64,000 nucleotides of DNA, taken from Lota lota. Lineage: Eukaryota; Chordata; Actinopteri; Gadiformes; Lotidae. How positions within the stretch are numbered: position 1 is the stretch's first letter; every line of letters begins with the position of its first letter. The notes beneath the pieces are model-generated. The model was not told the origin of the DNA. It ran no database searches and saw only the letters and a program-made list of their open reading frames with translations. The stretch covers positions 151,001 through 215,000 of the forward strand of contig JACYXH010000359.1 of assembly GCA_026745465.1 (NCBI GenBank), read 5' to 3'. The position numbers and the translations under genes are program-made. Shown piece by piece: positions 46,460 to 60,259 of this stretch.

Positions 46460-46855
46460 TACAGTGCAGCGCATCACGTGCCACCTACCTACGCTGATAG
46501 CATGCAAATGTGTGTCTGTGACCGACTGTGTGGGAGACGGAGACGGGAGGGGGCGCAGGCTCGCCAAAAGAGGAAGTCAATGAGCTGAAACCCTAAAGTG
46601 CTGACATGGGGGGAGGGGGGACTACTTCCTGTCAGAAAGAGAGAGATCTCTTGACTGAATTCTACCAATCGAAAAGAAAAGAAAGAAATCATAAAACGCA
46701 CCAGGGATAACTAAAAAAGAACCGCATAGACTACGACAAGTTCAAGTGACTGCAGGGCTGCGAAGGCAAAGTGGCAAACTTAGTACAACACACACAGAAA
46801 ATATTCCACCAGTGAGTTAGAGATATAGAAGAGCAGCGGGGGAGAGAGACAGTCG

Positions 46856-46889
<34 letters not shown>

Positions 46890-46991
46890 GGTATATATGT
46901 ATGTATGTATTTATGTATAAACTAAAGACCAACGCCGTCATGCAGGAGCTATAGACGCCTCCCCCCGGTGCCCTCATTAAACCACTTGCGG

Positions 46992-47056
<65 letters not shown>
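46992..47056. repeat. (CA)n microsatellite
   Basis: About 32 CA units. Confidence 0.97.
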
Positions 47057-47058
<2 letters not shown>

Positions 47059-47485
47059 TACATGCAAACTAACAAACCGATGGAAAAACAAAACATAAGC
47101 AAGACATCAGAACAGATTCCAAGCCACAGCTATAGAGCAATAAATAAAGGTTTGGGTTCGTCTCTCTTTCCTCTCTGTATAAGTCAAAGGAAAATTACAG
47201 TAGGCCTTCACACACCCAAACACACACGCACACTGGCTGAGCCATGTTTCATAGTATACCGGTATTGAATGACGTGTATATTTAACAAATTAGGATGAAA
47301 TCAAACTTCTTGACCTTGCGGTTTCTCTCATCACTCTTCAACGCTTCAAACTTCCTGGAAGAGAGCTGTGCGCTGACAAGCATGAACATTATGCTAATCG
47401 TGTTTGTTTACTGGTTCAGTTCCTCTCTGTCTGCGTCTCCCTGGGCTACGGCTCATGCAGAGTATACACCACCGGTTGACGTCAT

Positions 47486-47700
47486 ATTTAGCGGTGATGG
47501 ACAGACAGACAGACAGCAGGAAGGACAGCTTGCAGACATAGACAGACGGACGGACAGACTGGCAGCCAGCCAGAAGGACAGCTAGGTAGACAGATGGACA
47601 GATAGACAGACTGACAGACAGCTTGACAGACAGACAGTCAGCCGGCCAAACTGACAGACGGGCAGCTACACAGGCAGACAGACATATCGCTAGACAGGCA
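47486..47700. repeat. degenerate GACA-type repeat
   Basis: GACAGACAGAC-like runs mixed with 'agctagg', 'ggcagc' and 'cggacg' variants; an aged relative of the perfect GACA array in ro60. Confidence 0.85.
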
Positions 47701-47777
47701 GACAGATAAAAGATAGAAGATAGATTGGGTTAATATTCATAGTTCATATCCGTGGTCTACGCCCGCATCCTTAAATA

Positions 47778-47782
47778 CACAC

Positions 47783-47852
<70 letters not shown>
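47778..47852. repeat. (CA)n microsatellite
   Basis: About 37 CA units with one CG interruption near its left end. Confidence 0.97.
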
Positions 47853-47853
<1 letters not shown>

Positions 47854-49195
47854 AAACATGCCCATGGACGTGCTGAGATCATCAATTAATTAGCCTAACC
47901 CGCATAGTGGTGAGAGGTAACTGCTGTTCGGGATAGGCTAATTGGTCGTCAATTAATTAGCCTAACCCACATGGCGGTGGTGGTGAGAGGTAACCGCCAT
48001 GCAAACTCCAGGGAAATGGCATGGGATGAGCAGGGGATGAGCAGGGCATGAGCCACCCTAGAGCGCCCTCTCCACCAGCTGGGTGGTGACTCACCATGAC
48101 TTACTGCTCTCTGGATCCGTGGCGCCACCCACTGCTGTGAAACCAGCATTGCACCGGATCATGTCACTCAACCATGAAGACACTGAGGTACAGGGCACAG
48201 TAAGGAATGCCCATCCTCTGATTGTGTATGCTTTTTTCACTTGGTTAGCAGACTAAGTATGTAGGAAACTTCCGACTGAGTAAATAGGACAACTGACAGA
48301 ATTGTTTTGGAACACAGCTGCGTTTTCTTCTTCGTTTGACACCAGCCACGTTCCAAAAATATTTAGTAGATGTTGTCCTTCCTTCCTCACGCTCGTTCAC
48401 TATACCCCAAGGAGACGAGCACTAGGGGATGGCGGTCAAGCAGGAGGAATGGAGCAGAGTGGAATTGGGACAGCTGAGCTGATTCGTCCTTGAATGTTGT
48501 TCAATGTTGTTCAAGTGTGAGCCAATCCCACTCTTCAGACTTGCTTCATGGGAGTATGTCTAAAACAAACCTGAATAGCACATCCTGTGTAGGATACACC
48601 GTGATGTATCCTCGTCCCGAAGCCGCTTGGGCAGCTGGTTTCAGCCGCTTCCCCAGCTTTCCTCTAAGAATGCCTGTGGGTACAATGGCGATCGAGGAGA
48701 ACATCTGGAGATTTAGGAGGTGAGCATAATGGCCATAGAAGGACTAATGGACTTCCTGGGTGATGCGAAACCAGCTTGGCCCACTCAGAGGAACCCACAG
48801 ACTCACTGCCCACTGCCTCCTTATTACCATAAGCTGCTCAGAAAATATGAGGGTATGGTCCCCTGTTTGTACACTCAAAATTAGGTTTTATAATCTCATA
48901 GTTATATTCTGAAAACTATTATTTTGTCCCAAAGTAGCCCCTCAATTTAGTTTCTCAATATATTTTATGCTTTCTATTTGTTTTGTTGATTTGTTTTTCT
49001 TCAATTTATTATGCTATTATGTTTATATCCATATTTTTTCCAGTTTCATTTTGTCCCCTTCTCTTACCCTTTCTGCTAGAGTTAAACGGTCGTGACTGTG
49101 TATTAGAGCGCATTCATTTCAGTGTGCTTGGGGATGCTTGCATGTGTGTGCATACCTGCTTTTGGGTGTGTTTGAGTGTATGTGCTTTTATGAAC

Positions 49196-49238
<43 letters not shown>

Positions 49239-49680
49239 ATGCACATATGCCTAAGCATTTGTGTAATTTCAGTGTCTGTGTTTATGCATTTGTGCCAAAA
49301 CATTTTTGTGTGTGGGCATGCCTGTGTGTGTTTGCGTGGGAATGCCTGTGTGTGTGTGGGCATGCCTGTGTGTGCGTGTGCATGTCTCCGTGCGTGGGCA
49401 TTCCTGTGTTTGTGTGTGTGGGAATGCCTGTGTGTGTGGGCATGCGTGCGTGCGTGCATTAGCTGGCATGCCTGTGTGCGTGTGTGTGTGTGCGTGGGCA
49501 TGCCTGTGTTTGTGTGCGTGGGCCTGCCTGTGTTTGTGTGTGTGTGCGTGGGCATGCCGCTATGTGTGCGTACGTGGGCATGCCTATGTGTGTGCGTGGG
49601 CATGCCTATGTGTGTGCGTGGGCATGCCTGTGTGTGTGTGTGGGCATGCCTATGTGCGTGTGTGCGTGGGCATACCTTTT
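49196..49680. repeat. (GT)n run and a 'gtgggcatgcctgtgtgt' minisatellite
   Basis: GT run 49196-49236. From about 49312, some 17 copies of a unit built on 'gtgggcatgcctgtgtgtg', spacing about 18-24 bases, with transitions. Confidence 0.9.
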
Positions 49681-49856
49681 GGTGTGTGTGTTCTGTTGGG
49701 GATGGGACGGAGGTGGTGCTGGGGCATTGTGAGTGATGTGATGGTGAAGAGGCCTGGACAGAGTTCTTCATCATTGCTGTATGAGTCCCTCTGGTAATCA
49801 GGTCCACATGCCAATAGTGATGGATCCGTCTGAGTAGCCATTCCCTGTGCCAAGCT

Positions 49857-50125
49857 ACACACACACACACACACACACACACAACACACACACAGAGACA
49901 CACAAGGAGTGTACACGCACACACAGACACAAACACACACACACACACTGAGACACGCACACATACAAACAGACACACAAGGAGCATACACGCACACGCA
50001 CACCCAGACACAAACACACACACACACACACACAGACACACACAAAGCGTACACGCACACACAGACACAAACACACACACTGAGACACACACACAAAGAT
50101 CCAAGTGCAGGGACACACACACAAA
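49857..50125. repeat. CA-rich compound microsatellite
   Basis: CA with CG/GA interruptions and a longer repeated block ('acacaaggagtgtacacgca' at about 49901 with variants near 49976 and 50041), period about 70 bases. In inverted orientation to the GT-rich region at 49196-49680. Confidence 0.88.
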
Positions 50126-50845
50126 TCAGAATGTGCATGGCGGAGTCTCCTGATCAATAAACATTTACTCTGGAGGAGAAAGAGCCAGGCTGCGTAATCA
50201 CATCAGCCCGGTCAAATATAAATATATGATAAAATGCATCAATGCAACGTGCTTTCAGTCAGTGAGACGTTTACATTTATTATAATGAATCTTCGCTCTA
50301 TCTGCTTAAATTGCTCCACTTCTTCACCCATCAACATCTCTCATTCTCAAAGTTAGTCCAAGCTCTCCCACATTGCGTTGTGAGTGAAATGAAAGAACAG
50401 CAACACAATGAGACACAAACTGTAGTCTGCAACTCACTCCGTGACTCTGTTTTGGTTTTCATAACGAAAAGATTAGTTAAAGTGTTTAATTCCAAACATG
50501 AAAGTATTTAAGGCATTAAGTTAAATGTGTGTGTCTTCAATCTTCATGTGTGTTAATGTTAAAATGTTTTTTATTTTACTGACATTTACAGCTTAACATC
50601 TACACTTTTCAATGTTCCACACATTTACTATTCTGACATGAATGGCCCCTATACATACAACCGATTATTTAGTGAAACAGCACCATTTTTCTAGCGTTTC
50701 AAACTTAAATCGCTGTGATGGATTGGAATATCATGTGATAGGCAACGATTTCCCTGACGCAAATGTGGAATCACTAATGTCACCTTCATTGCTTTTACCA
50801 TTGCTACCAATAGTCATTTTCCATAATCTTCTATTTTAAAAATCT

Positions 50846-50952
50846 TTCCTCTCTGTCTCTGTCTCTGTCTCTCTGTCTCTCTCTGTCTCTCTCTGTCTCT
50901 CTCTGTCTCTCTCTGTCTCTCTCTGTCTCTCTCTGTCTCTCTCTCTCTCTCG
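50846..50952. repeat. (CTCTGT)n/(CT)n array
   Basis: About 105 bases with unit TCTCTCTG repeated, ending in plain CT. Confidence 0.95.
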
Positions 50953-52574
50953 GTAGTAAGTGGTGATTTAGCGTATTGCTCAGTGACACTATAACTTACT
51001 TCACTGGCCTCCGCATGGAGTTCAATCTCTCCACTGGTCAAAAGAAGTTATCTTTTCAAGTCATGTTTAAAAAATACCAAAATAAACAGAATTTCTACAT
51101 GGTAAAGACTAAAGCAATGTTTTAGATTGGCCGGGCTACTATCGCTACGCCTCATCTGGTGAGAGATGAAGTTAGCTCAAGGCGGTTATCACACAGATAA
51201 TATAAGTCCTATCTTTTCATTTCCCGACCTTAGCAAATAGACTACAGTTTTCCGTGGCTGCAACATTTTGTGAAATCGTTGTCTGCATTAGTGCGGGAGC
51301 CTGTGTTGACCTTGGGGTCTGTGTTCAGTGCATTTTGGTTTTTCACCCACTCGATAAATTTGTATAAATGTTGAGATAAAACAAGGTTGATCGTTACTTG
51401 ACTTTTGTCGCATAGCGTGCAGTGAAATTCTCTGAAAAGGAAGACCTCTAAAAGCATATTTTAGCCATCAGGTCAGCTGATGGCCTGGAAAACACATTGC
51501 TGTGATTATCAGGCTACTATAAGCGCTTATCTAAATCACTCTACCTGTAAGCACCAAATTATTATATTAATATGCAGCAAAAACCAGCACAGATTGATGC
51601 AAATCCATCAGTTACATACACTGCAACTTTCGCTTCAGTGATTATTTATAACCATTATTAAAAAGTGCTTGTGTGAAAAGTGCTCCCCATAAGAGTGCTT
51701 AATAATGCATGCAATGCACTTTTATAGCTTCCACCAGTCCAATGTACAACCCCCCTGTTTGTTATTTTCATATTGCTAGGCTGTATTCTAGTTTACATAA
51801 TTCATTGGGGCCTAATTAAAGACTATTTTAATTATTACAAGAGTGACCTGTGCTAGCAGTTGGAACATCCCAGGAGTTGTCCAAGTAATCAAAGGATGGG
51901 CTACTTCTAGCTCCCAGCTGTTTGGTAAGAAATACGCCAGCAGAATTCATGAAAACATATGTTTTACAGTGTTATAAATGCTACATTTGTAAGCTTTTAC
52001 TAAAAAAGTAGTTTGAGAGGAAGAGTCAACATCTCTGGATATTCACATTGATAAATGTGGAAATGATAATTATTATCGTTTTGTTAATGCTTCCAAACGT
52101 AAGCCTCCATAAGCCAACAGGGAATGGCTCCCGTCTTCACAGGCGCATGCCAGCAACTTTTCAAATATCAATTCATGGTGTCGCTGTTTGTGTTTGGATA
52201 ATTAAGCAGTCACCGACCTGACAGTAATGCAATTAACTCTGATTACATTCTTTAATTTTCTTGACACAAGCATATTTCAGGAATACAAGTGGACACCAAT
52301 TACGTACGCCTGATGTATCCTGACAAGTAGGATCGAAAAAAATAAAAACATTTTCTGTACTTGCATGCTGACTTTTTTGGAAAGTTCTTGGAGCCTTATG
52401 AGATAGAAGAGTGTAGTAGAACTGCTGAGCACTGGTCAGTTAGATGGATGGACAGATGGATGGACAGACAGATGGATCGATTTACTCAACATGATAGATG
52501 CGACAAAACATATATATATATATATATATATTTTAAGGCAAATTACCCTCAAATGATACTCAAATCTGTGACCT

Positions 52575-53000
52575 CATACCCTGGCATCGCCAGACGAATC
52601 GCCAGACTGCAATTCATCTGGAATTCATCACCTCTCTGCCTACAACCAATCATAGCAAACGAAACGGGTGACACAGCACTGAGTGACGAAAAAACTGCTC
52701 TAAGTGCAGTCGTCTGTTCTTCTTTTAGTGAAAATATACTTTCCAGTTCATTTAATACTGTCGCCATAGCGTAATCAACAGACCGTTTTACATCAGCCAT
52801 CTTTGTTGTTGTTGCCTCTATGGCGCTCCTCTGCACCGTCATCATATTTATCCCGCCTCATATTAGATAAACGTTGTGATTGGACGGTCTATCTCGTACC
52901 GGGCAGAAATCGTTTTGTATGGTAGGGGAGCCAGACCTTCTCTGCAGAGCAAATGAAACATGAGCTCGCGAGATTCATCTGGTTCCCAGGCCAGTGACCT
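52575..53000 (-). mobile_element. dispersed repeat family 2, copy 1 (non-autonomous DNA element with a helicase-like N-terminus)
   Basis: The ends are imperfect inverted repeats ('ccagacgaatc' near 52600; reverse complement of 'gattcatctggttcccaggc' at the right). The minus strand reads MADVKRSVDYAMATVLNELE and onward (about 52815-52690), which resembles the N-terminus of multi-copy RecQ-like helicase genes of fish genomes, then drifts into unrelated sequence. A second copy is at 58135-58475. Confidence 0.6.
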
Positions 53001-55049
53001 CATGCTGCTTTAGTGACATTCAGCCATGGTGGAGTTCTCCACCCTTAAGGTAATACAACATCTGGTCAAATCTGTATTTTTTTTAAACTTCTAATTTAGA
53101 TCTGGGACCCTTGTCAAGCATTTATGTAAATCAGCCCCCAAAACCATGCTTTGTGAACCCCCCCCCCCCCCCCCCCCCCCACCCAACACACACATACACA
53201 CACACCCCAGCTGAGATGCTTCTCCACGTCTTCCACAGAGGTGTGCTTGTTAACCCTAACTTAATTAACCCACTTGTACAGCATCCAGGCCTTGTACTGC
53301 AAACCATACCTTTCATTCAGCGCCAGCATCCGGCCTCATTTATCTTCACCACTTTCCTTCTCATGCTCACTTCTGGTGAGGGGAACAACACATTTTGAAC
53401 GGGTCGATCCATCCCAGAATATAAGAGACAAGGAATAGGAGCTTCTCGCAAGTTGACAACCACAAACACAACAACATCAACAACAACAACACACTGAAGT
53501 GTGTTAAAGGTTTGTTGAAAAAGCAAAGGAAAAAGAAGGAGTGTGTAACGCCTTGAAAACTGACAAAGTAGCACGGCAGGAAGGCACCATGAGTCTCGGC
53601 GCCGGCGATAGCTGTACAAAGGCGTTTGATAGCAGGATTAGTGAATCGTAAAAACTGTTCTCACCTCCAAAAAGGGAAGAGCACAGCATTGTACCCTGAA
53701 CGCTTCATGATTTGCTTTAGTTGCAGAGAAAGAAAAACTATTATCACACAGACCCCAGAGAATTAGAAAGGTTGAGGCATTCTTCTGCACTTCTTCTTCT
53801 GCACTTCATGTGTGCTGAGGAGCGACCTGTAAAGCTGCCTAAATATTTCTGGGGATTAAGTACGGGGTGCGATAGAGGACACACTTCCTCAGTCTTATTG
53901 CAATGACTAATTACCAGACAGACAAAAAAATTAAAATTCCACTCAACCTTGAGTATTTGTTATACTTTGTTCAAAAGATTTGAATTAGAAGCAGTCAGTG
54001 GTCTTTAAAATGCCAAGAAGTTAGAATACAGATTTTTGCACAATTTAAGGAAATCAAAACTTAAAAGTCTAATTGTAACACATGAAGTCAGTCGAGCATG
54101 GGAGGAACCAGTGCCAGTCTGTTAAACTGTGCTGTGCTAAGATGGGTCAAAGGTATCCGAGATCAAAATTCTCTTCCATTATATTTGAAAAAAAAGTCTC
54201 AATCGAACTGAGCCTGAATTACGTGAATTTACCCTTTTTGCGCTGTATTGATAAAGTGTTTAAAATGCAGTGGGGACACATTTAATGGTGTCTGTTGGAA
54301 ACCGCAGGTAAGTAAATGAGGAGGCGATCAATCGTGGTGACCTTTGACACGGCCAGAAGAGGAGCCATCAACAGGTCAATAGTTGAAAGTGAATCAGAAA
54401 TTGATCAGAATAAGAATTGATCAGAAATTGGAATTGATCAGGAATCAACAAAACATTTTTCAACTGCATTTTCTGTTCTCTTCGTTAATAAATAAATCCC
54501 CCTTTTTCACAAAAAAGTCTGAATTTATTTAAATGCATACATGTTTATTAATTCTTATTAAAGTTATCACATGAAACATTTCCGCATTAAAATATCTAAA
54601 AACGAGTAGACCTATGTTATATATTTTGTTGAGTTGTGAACTTAAATTATCCCAAGTGTCTCCAACAATGTTCCATCCCAGATAAATCTGTAGTTTTATT
54701 CACGGTAACAGTCCCTTACATTTGTATGTCAATGGCGTCATGTACCCTTTACCCAGTAACTTCCGGTGAAACACGCGAAAATGGTAATCCAGTAGAGCTC
54801 TATTTTAATACCGATCTAGTTCACTACGATGTGCTCCTTTGTCAAGTGGCCCATGCTAGCCACAAAGCACAGATGCAGTGTTTCCAACACGTAGACTTTA
54901 TTTGTGCGCAATTTTGTTGTGGTAATTTCTTCATAAAAAGAATGACGCCATTTGTGGTTGATAGTGTATCCCATACATTGACAATTAGTCTTCTATTTAA
55001 AATGGGTAAAATCTTATTTCAATGTAGAGCTGCATGCAACACATTGATT

Positions 55050-55148
<99 letters not shown>

Positions 55149-55149
55149 A
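53001..55149. other. intergenic DNA
   Basis: No gene supported. Contains poly-C (53158-53180) and a CT array (55052-55144). The stretch 54690-55010 is open in a plus-strand frame but lacks recognisable protein features. Confidence 0.5.
55052..55144. repeat. (CT)n microsatellite
   Basis: About 46 perfect CT units, directly abutting the left end of repeat family 1. Confidence 0.98.
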
Positions 55150-55985
55150 CACATGGACAACGGACCATCTGTGAATAGCCTCTCTCCTCTCCGTGCACAC
55201 GCAAAACATGGCTTTTCCCCCGCAGAGAAGACGGCTGGCCGAATTCCTGAATAGAATCAATCTGTAGTTCACGGATCAGGAATCAGGGATGCCAGAAATA
55301 CCAAGAAACTCTAATCGAATACACAATCTAAATCTCAACGAGTACTCCTGTAATCATTTTGCTGGAGTCATTATGTTAAAAAGGTTTGCGATAGTTTCAG
55401 ACGATGTACGCATGTCAAAAGTCAGTTGAAGCTGTTTTATATACAGTCTATGTGCATCACACCCACACCGGAGCAACACAGTTTTAAACCTGCTTTTTAC
55501 TGTTGTAGAGCCAGCTGGATACACTTCTGAACAGCGATTTTGAATCTCTTGGGAACATTTTTGAAACATGGGACGTCTCCAGTTTAATTGCGTTTTAGTT
55601 AGGCTATTGTTTGGGGTTAGGGTACTTTGTAATTCGCCTATTTTGTAGAGATATTGACCAAACGATGGCTCTATAGGGAGGGGTGCTGCTGACCGACCGT
55701 CTCCTCTGCAGGTACACACTGCTAGACCCATCGCTGTAATTCACAGCGGGAATATTTTATATTGTTCTAACTTAAAATAAGAAAAACCCAATTTTGTGGG
55801 AAGTAGTTTTTTTTTTTATCTAATGATTTCTTTTGTATAACTGTTTTGGCCACTGATAAGACAACAGCGCTGGTAGTCGTCTTATCTGATGGCAAGTTAG
55901 CAAGTTAATGTGATGTTACTTAAGGCTATTGTTTGCTTGGGAGACCACTAGCGGCAGAAATGACATACTAAACCTTTAAATCAAA
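55150..55985 (+). repeat. dispersed repeat family 1, intergenic copy
   Basis: Aligns through 55168-55735 with 6990-7540 and partly beyond. Shared blocks: 'gaatagcc', 'agaagacggctggccga', 'tcaacgagtactc', 'gggacgtctcca'-like and 'attgaccaaacgatggctc'. It starts at the end of the CT array. Confidence 0.65.
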
Positions 55986-58134
55986 TCGTAAATATAAAAC
56001 AAGGCACATTTGTTATTCAGAGAAATATTGCCTGCGGTAGAGATAGGACTTTAGTGAGTGTCCTTTAATGAAATACATTTTAACGGAGGATTTTCAGCAT
56101 GAAAGTTAACGATTTGTTCAATGACTGGGAATGTACAGTTTTGCACTAGCCCACTGAATAATCCTAAATATTATAACTAGTTAAATTTAGGTGAGGGTTT
56201 TATGTTTGAGTTCCTGAAAGTGGATACATCTAGCCACATTTCCTTAGAAACACAGTGCAACGTTAAATTGAATCAGCCGTAGAGTGAGAGGTTGAAAGAC
56301 ACAAAATCAAACGTTGGATGTTATACAATTTTTACCACACAATTTAGAATACAGGATTTATCCCTGCAGATGGGAACATTTCTGCATAACAGCTTTCTAA
56401 ACAACATTCAACTCTAAAGGTCCGACAACTATCTTCATTTGGTTGATCTTTCGACGCAAAACAAAAGTCCTTTCACAGAATGAACGAGCATAAATAAGCA
56501 AGGAAACAAACATGTGTGTGAATGATTCAGTTGAAACCAAGCCACCTCATTAATACCCAATCATACTTTTATGGCTCTTTTTTTCGATCACAGGTAAAAT
56601 CTGGCACATCCTATAATTGAAATGGATGAAAGATATTGAACAGAAGAATGTGAAAAAAATGATTGTTTCCGGCAAGCATGACTTTGAATGAATGGTGCCA
56701 GATGCAATCAAAGCTAACAATATTTTTTACATTCCAACGGAGAACCCTACCACTGGGTTTGAGTAGACCATGTCAGTGTCATTCCCAGCTCTATTTCCAA
56801 CTAAGGCATAATGGACCACGAGAATACCTTGTTTGTTCTTAGGAGAAATATCACATTTTGTTGTTGGGAGAGATGCCACATGTCCTCGGTGGTGTTTCTT
56901 ATCTCAACACAAAGTGTTCTTTGTCTTACCAAGGGTAAAACAAACGACAGACGTAGAATCAGATGTAGAATGGCTCACATTTGGATCCATTTGCTTTGCT
57001 TGACATATTGTATACATTAAGTGGTGAAAAGACGGGATCCATGACTAGAACTACAATCAGGATTCTAGTCATTTAAGGGATGTTTTTTTAAACATAAAGG
57101 ACGTACAGTGGATAGAGTTAATCATTAGGGAGCAGGAAGGGTTTATGCATCTTGCTCGACAATGCTTACAAGTAGGCTGGGGAAGACAATGTATCAAGGC
57201 CAGAGTAAAACATGCCACTGCACTACTGGTTCTATAGGATATATAGCTATATATATATGTTATGTGTAGTAGTCTGACGGTTGGAGAAGTTGACCCTTGC
57301 ACTGGGCTGCTTGATGTTCAATTATTTAATGATTATAGAAGACACTTTAACAGAAGCACCTTAAAGTGAAGTTAGTTTTAGATACGGGTCATAAATGAGG
57401 AGTCAGACGTTTGGGTATCTTGCTCAAGGATGGCCAACGGTAAACTGCGGACAAAAATCTTTGAAGTTCGAACCGAGAGGCTTTTGACACCCTTACCACT
57501 ATCTTACTTGCCCCTGTTCAGCAATACACATCTTTAGTGAATAACTAAATATGGCTGGTTAAATAAAAGAGAAAGGCAAAGAGAAAAACGTCAACCCTAT
57601 CGCTCTGTAGAAAGCTTACTTTATATTCTAGCCATGCATCATTGCTGTTCTCTGTGGTGGTGCTAAGTGTCCTTGCCATTCAAGTGATGATGCACCTGAG
57701 CTGTTTTAGGAAGTAAGTGAGGCAACTCTCGCTTTCATCTGCTAAAATGTCATCTCGGTAGAAATTAACATATTCTCTCATCTATGACGGGAGGTATCCA
57801 AGGTAATATTCTGACGATGACTCAACTGAAGAAGTACAAAACTTTTGAAAAGAAGCAATGTGGTTCACAACAGTAGTACGTTTTGTTCCAAATCAATCAG
57901 TTTCCATTAATATTGAGTGACTTATTTTATTCGAATTTGGTCCACCAAGGGTACCCAATGTCCAGAACTGAAGCCGTAATGAACTGAACCGACCAGTTGA
58001 TGTAACGCGGGGAAAGGCCCAATTCTACTTTGACCTTCAGGGGGGCTTAGCTACAAATAAGATGCACATTTAAGGTGCAGAGGAGCGCCGTACAGGTATT
58101 TTCCACAGCAACAAATCCTGTCGGAAGTACAGCA
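55986..58134. other. intergenic DNA
   Basis: No gene seen. 57120-57510 has fragments of L2/SINE-like tails ('tatcttgctcaaggatgg', 'gaagttcgaaccgagaggc') in decayed form. Confidence 0.5.
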
Positions 58135-58475
58135 AAGACATATTTCTTCTCAACAATGGCTTTCAGTGCAGTCCTTTGTTCCTTCTTTTCGTGAAAATAT
58201 ACCGTCCAGTTTGTTTAACATTTTCGATAGCGGAATCAACTGACCGTCCTACATCAGCGGCAGACATCTTTGTTGTTGTTGAAAAATGCCTCCACGGCGC
58301 TCCTCTGCACCGTCATCGTATTTATCCCGCCTCATGTTAGATAAATGGTTGTGATTGGTCGGTCTATCTCGTACCGGGCAGAAATCTTTTTTTGTATGGG
58401 AGGGGAGCCAGACCTTATCTGCAGAGCAAATGAAACGTGGGCATGCGTGATTCGTCTGGTTCCCAGGCTAGGTCT
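58135..58475 (-). mobile_element. dispersed repeat family 2, copy 2
   Basis: Shares with 52700-52995 the blocks 'gcgctcctctgcaccgtcat', 'tttatcccgcctcat', 'tctcgtaccgggcagaaat' and 'ggtctatctcgtaccgggca'. The helicase-like start is frameshifted here, so this copy cannot code. Confidence 0.65.
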
Positions 58476-60220
58476 ATGTACTGTGGTTCACAGTCACACC
58501 CAGTTCGCTGCAGGGGTAGCTGCTCGTCGACCTGACCCAAACAGGGTGAAGTGATTGAAGGTTAATAGACTTTCATATCATCTTCTATTTAGCTATTTTG
58601 GAGACACTTTCATCTAAAACGACTTACAGTGGATTGACATGAAGATCATTAAGGACTAACTAAGGTGTTATGGCATCTTGCTCAAGGATGCCGCCAGGTT
58701 GACTGGGGGGGGCATTTTGGGATTGAAATGCAGTATTTTTCAGATGGGAGTCACAATACTTTAGACAGTACGCTATCCTGTCCCTGCCTTGGAGTTCTTT
58801 CTTTGTAACGAATTACTATTGATGTCTATTGTGGCACCTGCGAAACAGGTTTCTGCTTTTTGATGTACTCTTTATCCAATAATAGGTCTGATAGCTATTC
58901 TTCACTAGCCTTCGGACTGCGTCTCGGTAAAGCCACTGTATTTTTCACAGTGTAGTGTCACTTTGACAGCCCTTGAAGCTTCATACATGCACTCAGCGTA
59001 AAATCACATAGCGGTTCTAAACTTTCCCATAGGAGGATTTTAGTACAGGAGGTTCAGAGTGCCAGAGCACAATGAAATGAAAAAGTTATTTCGCAACTCG
59101 CAGGTGCTATTCTGAGTAAGCTGTCATGAACATTTTTCACAATAATACGTTCATATTATTTCCACCCATTGCCATTGTTTGTGTCCTTTCTTCAAATGAA
59201 TTAACATTAAGTTGAAAGCAACGCCTTGTGGATTTCAAAGGAACCACTGGCTTGAGACTCACACTTTTACCTGTGACACCTAACAGCACAGTCCGCACCA
59301 ATAAACCTTCTATCATGCCTGCCTTTTATCTAGTCTCATTAAAAAATTGCCTTTCATTCTCAAGGCGTTTTCAAGGTGAAACAGGAAGTACCAATGACTC
59401 AGAAGAGATATCTTATTAGTAAAGTCCGTACCACAACCAAATGATTAAAACCAGCATTGAAACACAGCCGGCTGATTTCAAGGTGAAGTTGGAAGAAAGA
59501 ACAACTCATAACAGGCTCCTTAGCCCATGTATCAATCGCATGATTAAAAAAACAACGTTGAACACAGCCCGGCAGAATTGCCATTATACAGAGGCATTAT
59601 GGGGTGCGTTCACTGTCACCATATGGGGAAGTGACATACACATGTTATTTATTCCAAGGGGACAAGGGATAGATTTCAAGTGCTTCTAATATTCTTCTGA
59701 GAGAAAGGGCAGGGACGAATGCATAATGGGAAAGGAACACAGGAGGTGAAAGAGATAGAGAGATAGCGAGGGAGGGGTTGAGAGAGATAGGGGAGCGGAG
59801 GAGAGAGAGGGAGGGGGTGAGAGAGAGAGAGGGGGAGAATATAGACAGAATGCCGGAAATACACAGAAAAATACAGAAGGTGAGAGAGAGAGAGAAAGAG
59901 AGGGAGAGCTATACAAGGCCCCCTTTGTATCTCTCTCTCTCTCTCTCTCGCTCTCAAATACATTATAAAGAGAGGTGGTAGAGGGAGACATACAGAGAGT
60001 GAGGGAGCGAGAGGGGGGAGAAATACAGAGAAGGAAGTGAAAAATACAGCGAGAGAGAAAGAGACTGGTGACCACCATACACCCTATACACACACCCTCC
60101 GCCACCCTACACTACGGAATAAAAACATACCCTTGTGTCAACGTTAACCCCCCCCCCCCCCCCTCTCCCTCCCCACCCCTGTTCGATCCGCACTGATCTG
60201 GAATGACTCCCTGTTTGGGG

Positions 60221-60259
<39 letters not shown>

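Larger units (their letters stand above)
46231..48800. other. intergenic DNA rich in simple repeats
   Basis: No gene seen. Holds a (CTA)n run near 46250-46275, poly-C (46420-46456), (GATA)n (46861-46888), CA arrays (46992-47056; 47778-47852), a degraded GACA region (47486-47700) and a duplicated segment: 'tcaattaattagcctaaccc' at about 47880 and again at 47950, about 70 bases apart. Confidence 0.6.
48801..52574. other. intergenic DNA, GT/CA-dominated then AT-rich
   Basis: No gene seen. Long frames across 49.1-50.1 kb are produced by GT/CA periodicity. 51.0-52.4 kb is ordinary AT-rich DNA; a GATG/GACA-rich patch and a (TA)n run lie at 52443-52530. Confidence 0.55.

Noticed and set aside
49103..50157. 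Long frames on both strands made of Cys/Val or His/Thr
   Set aside because: Produced by GT/CA repeats, not coding.
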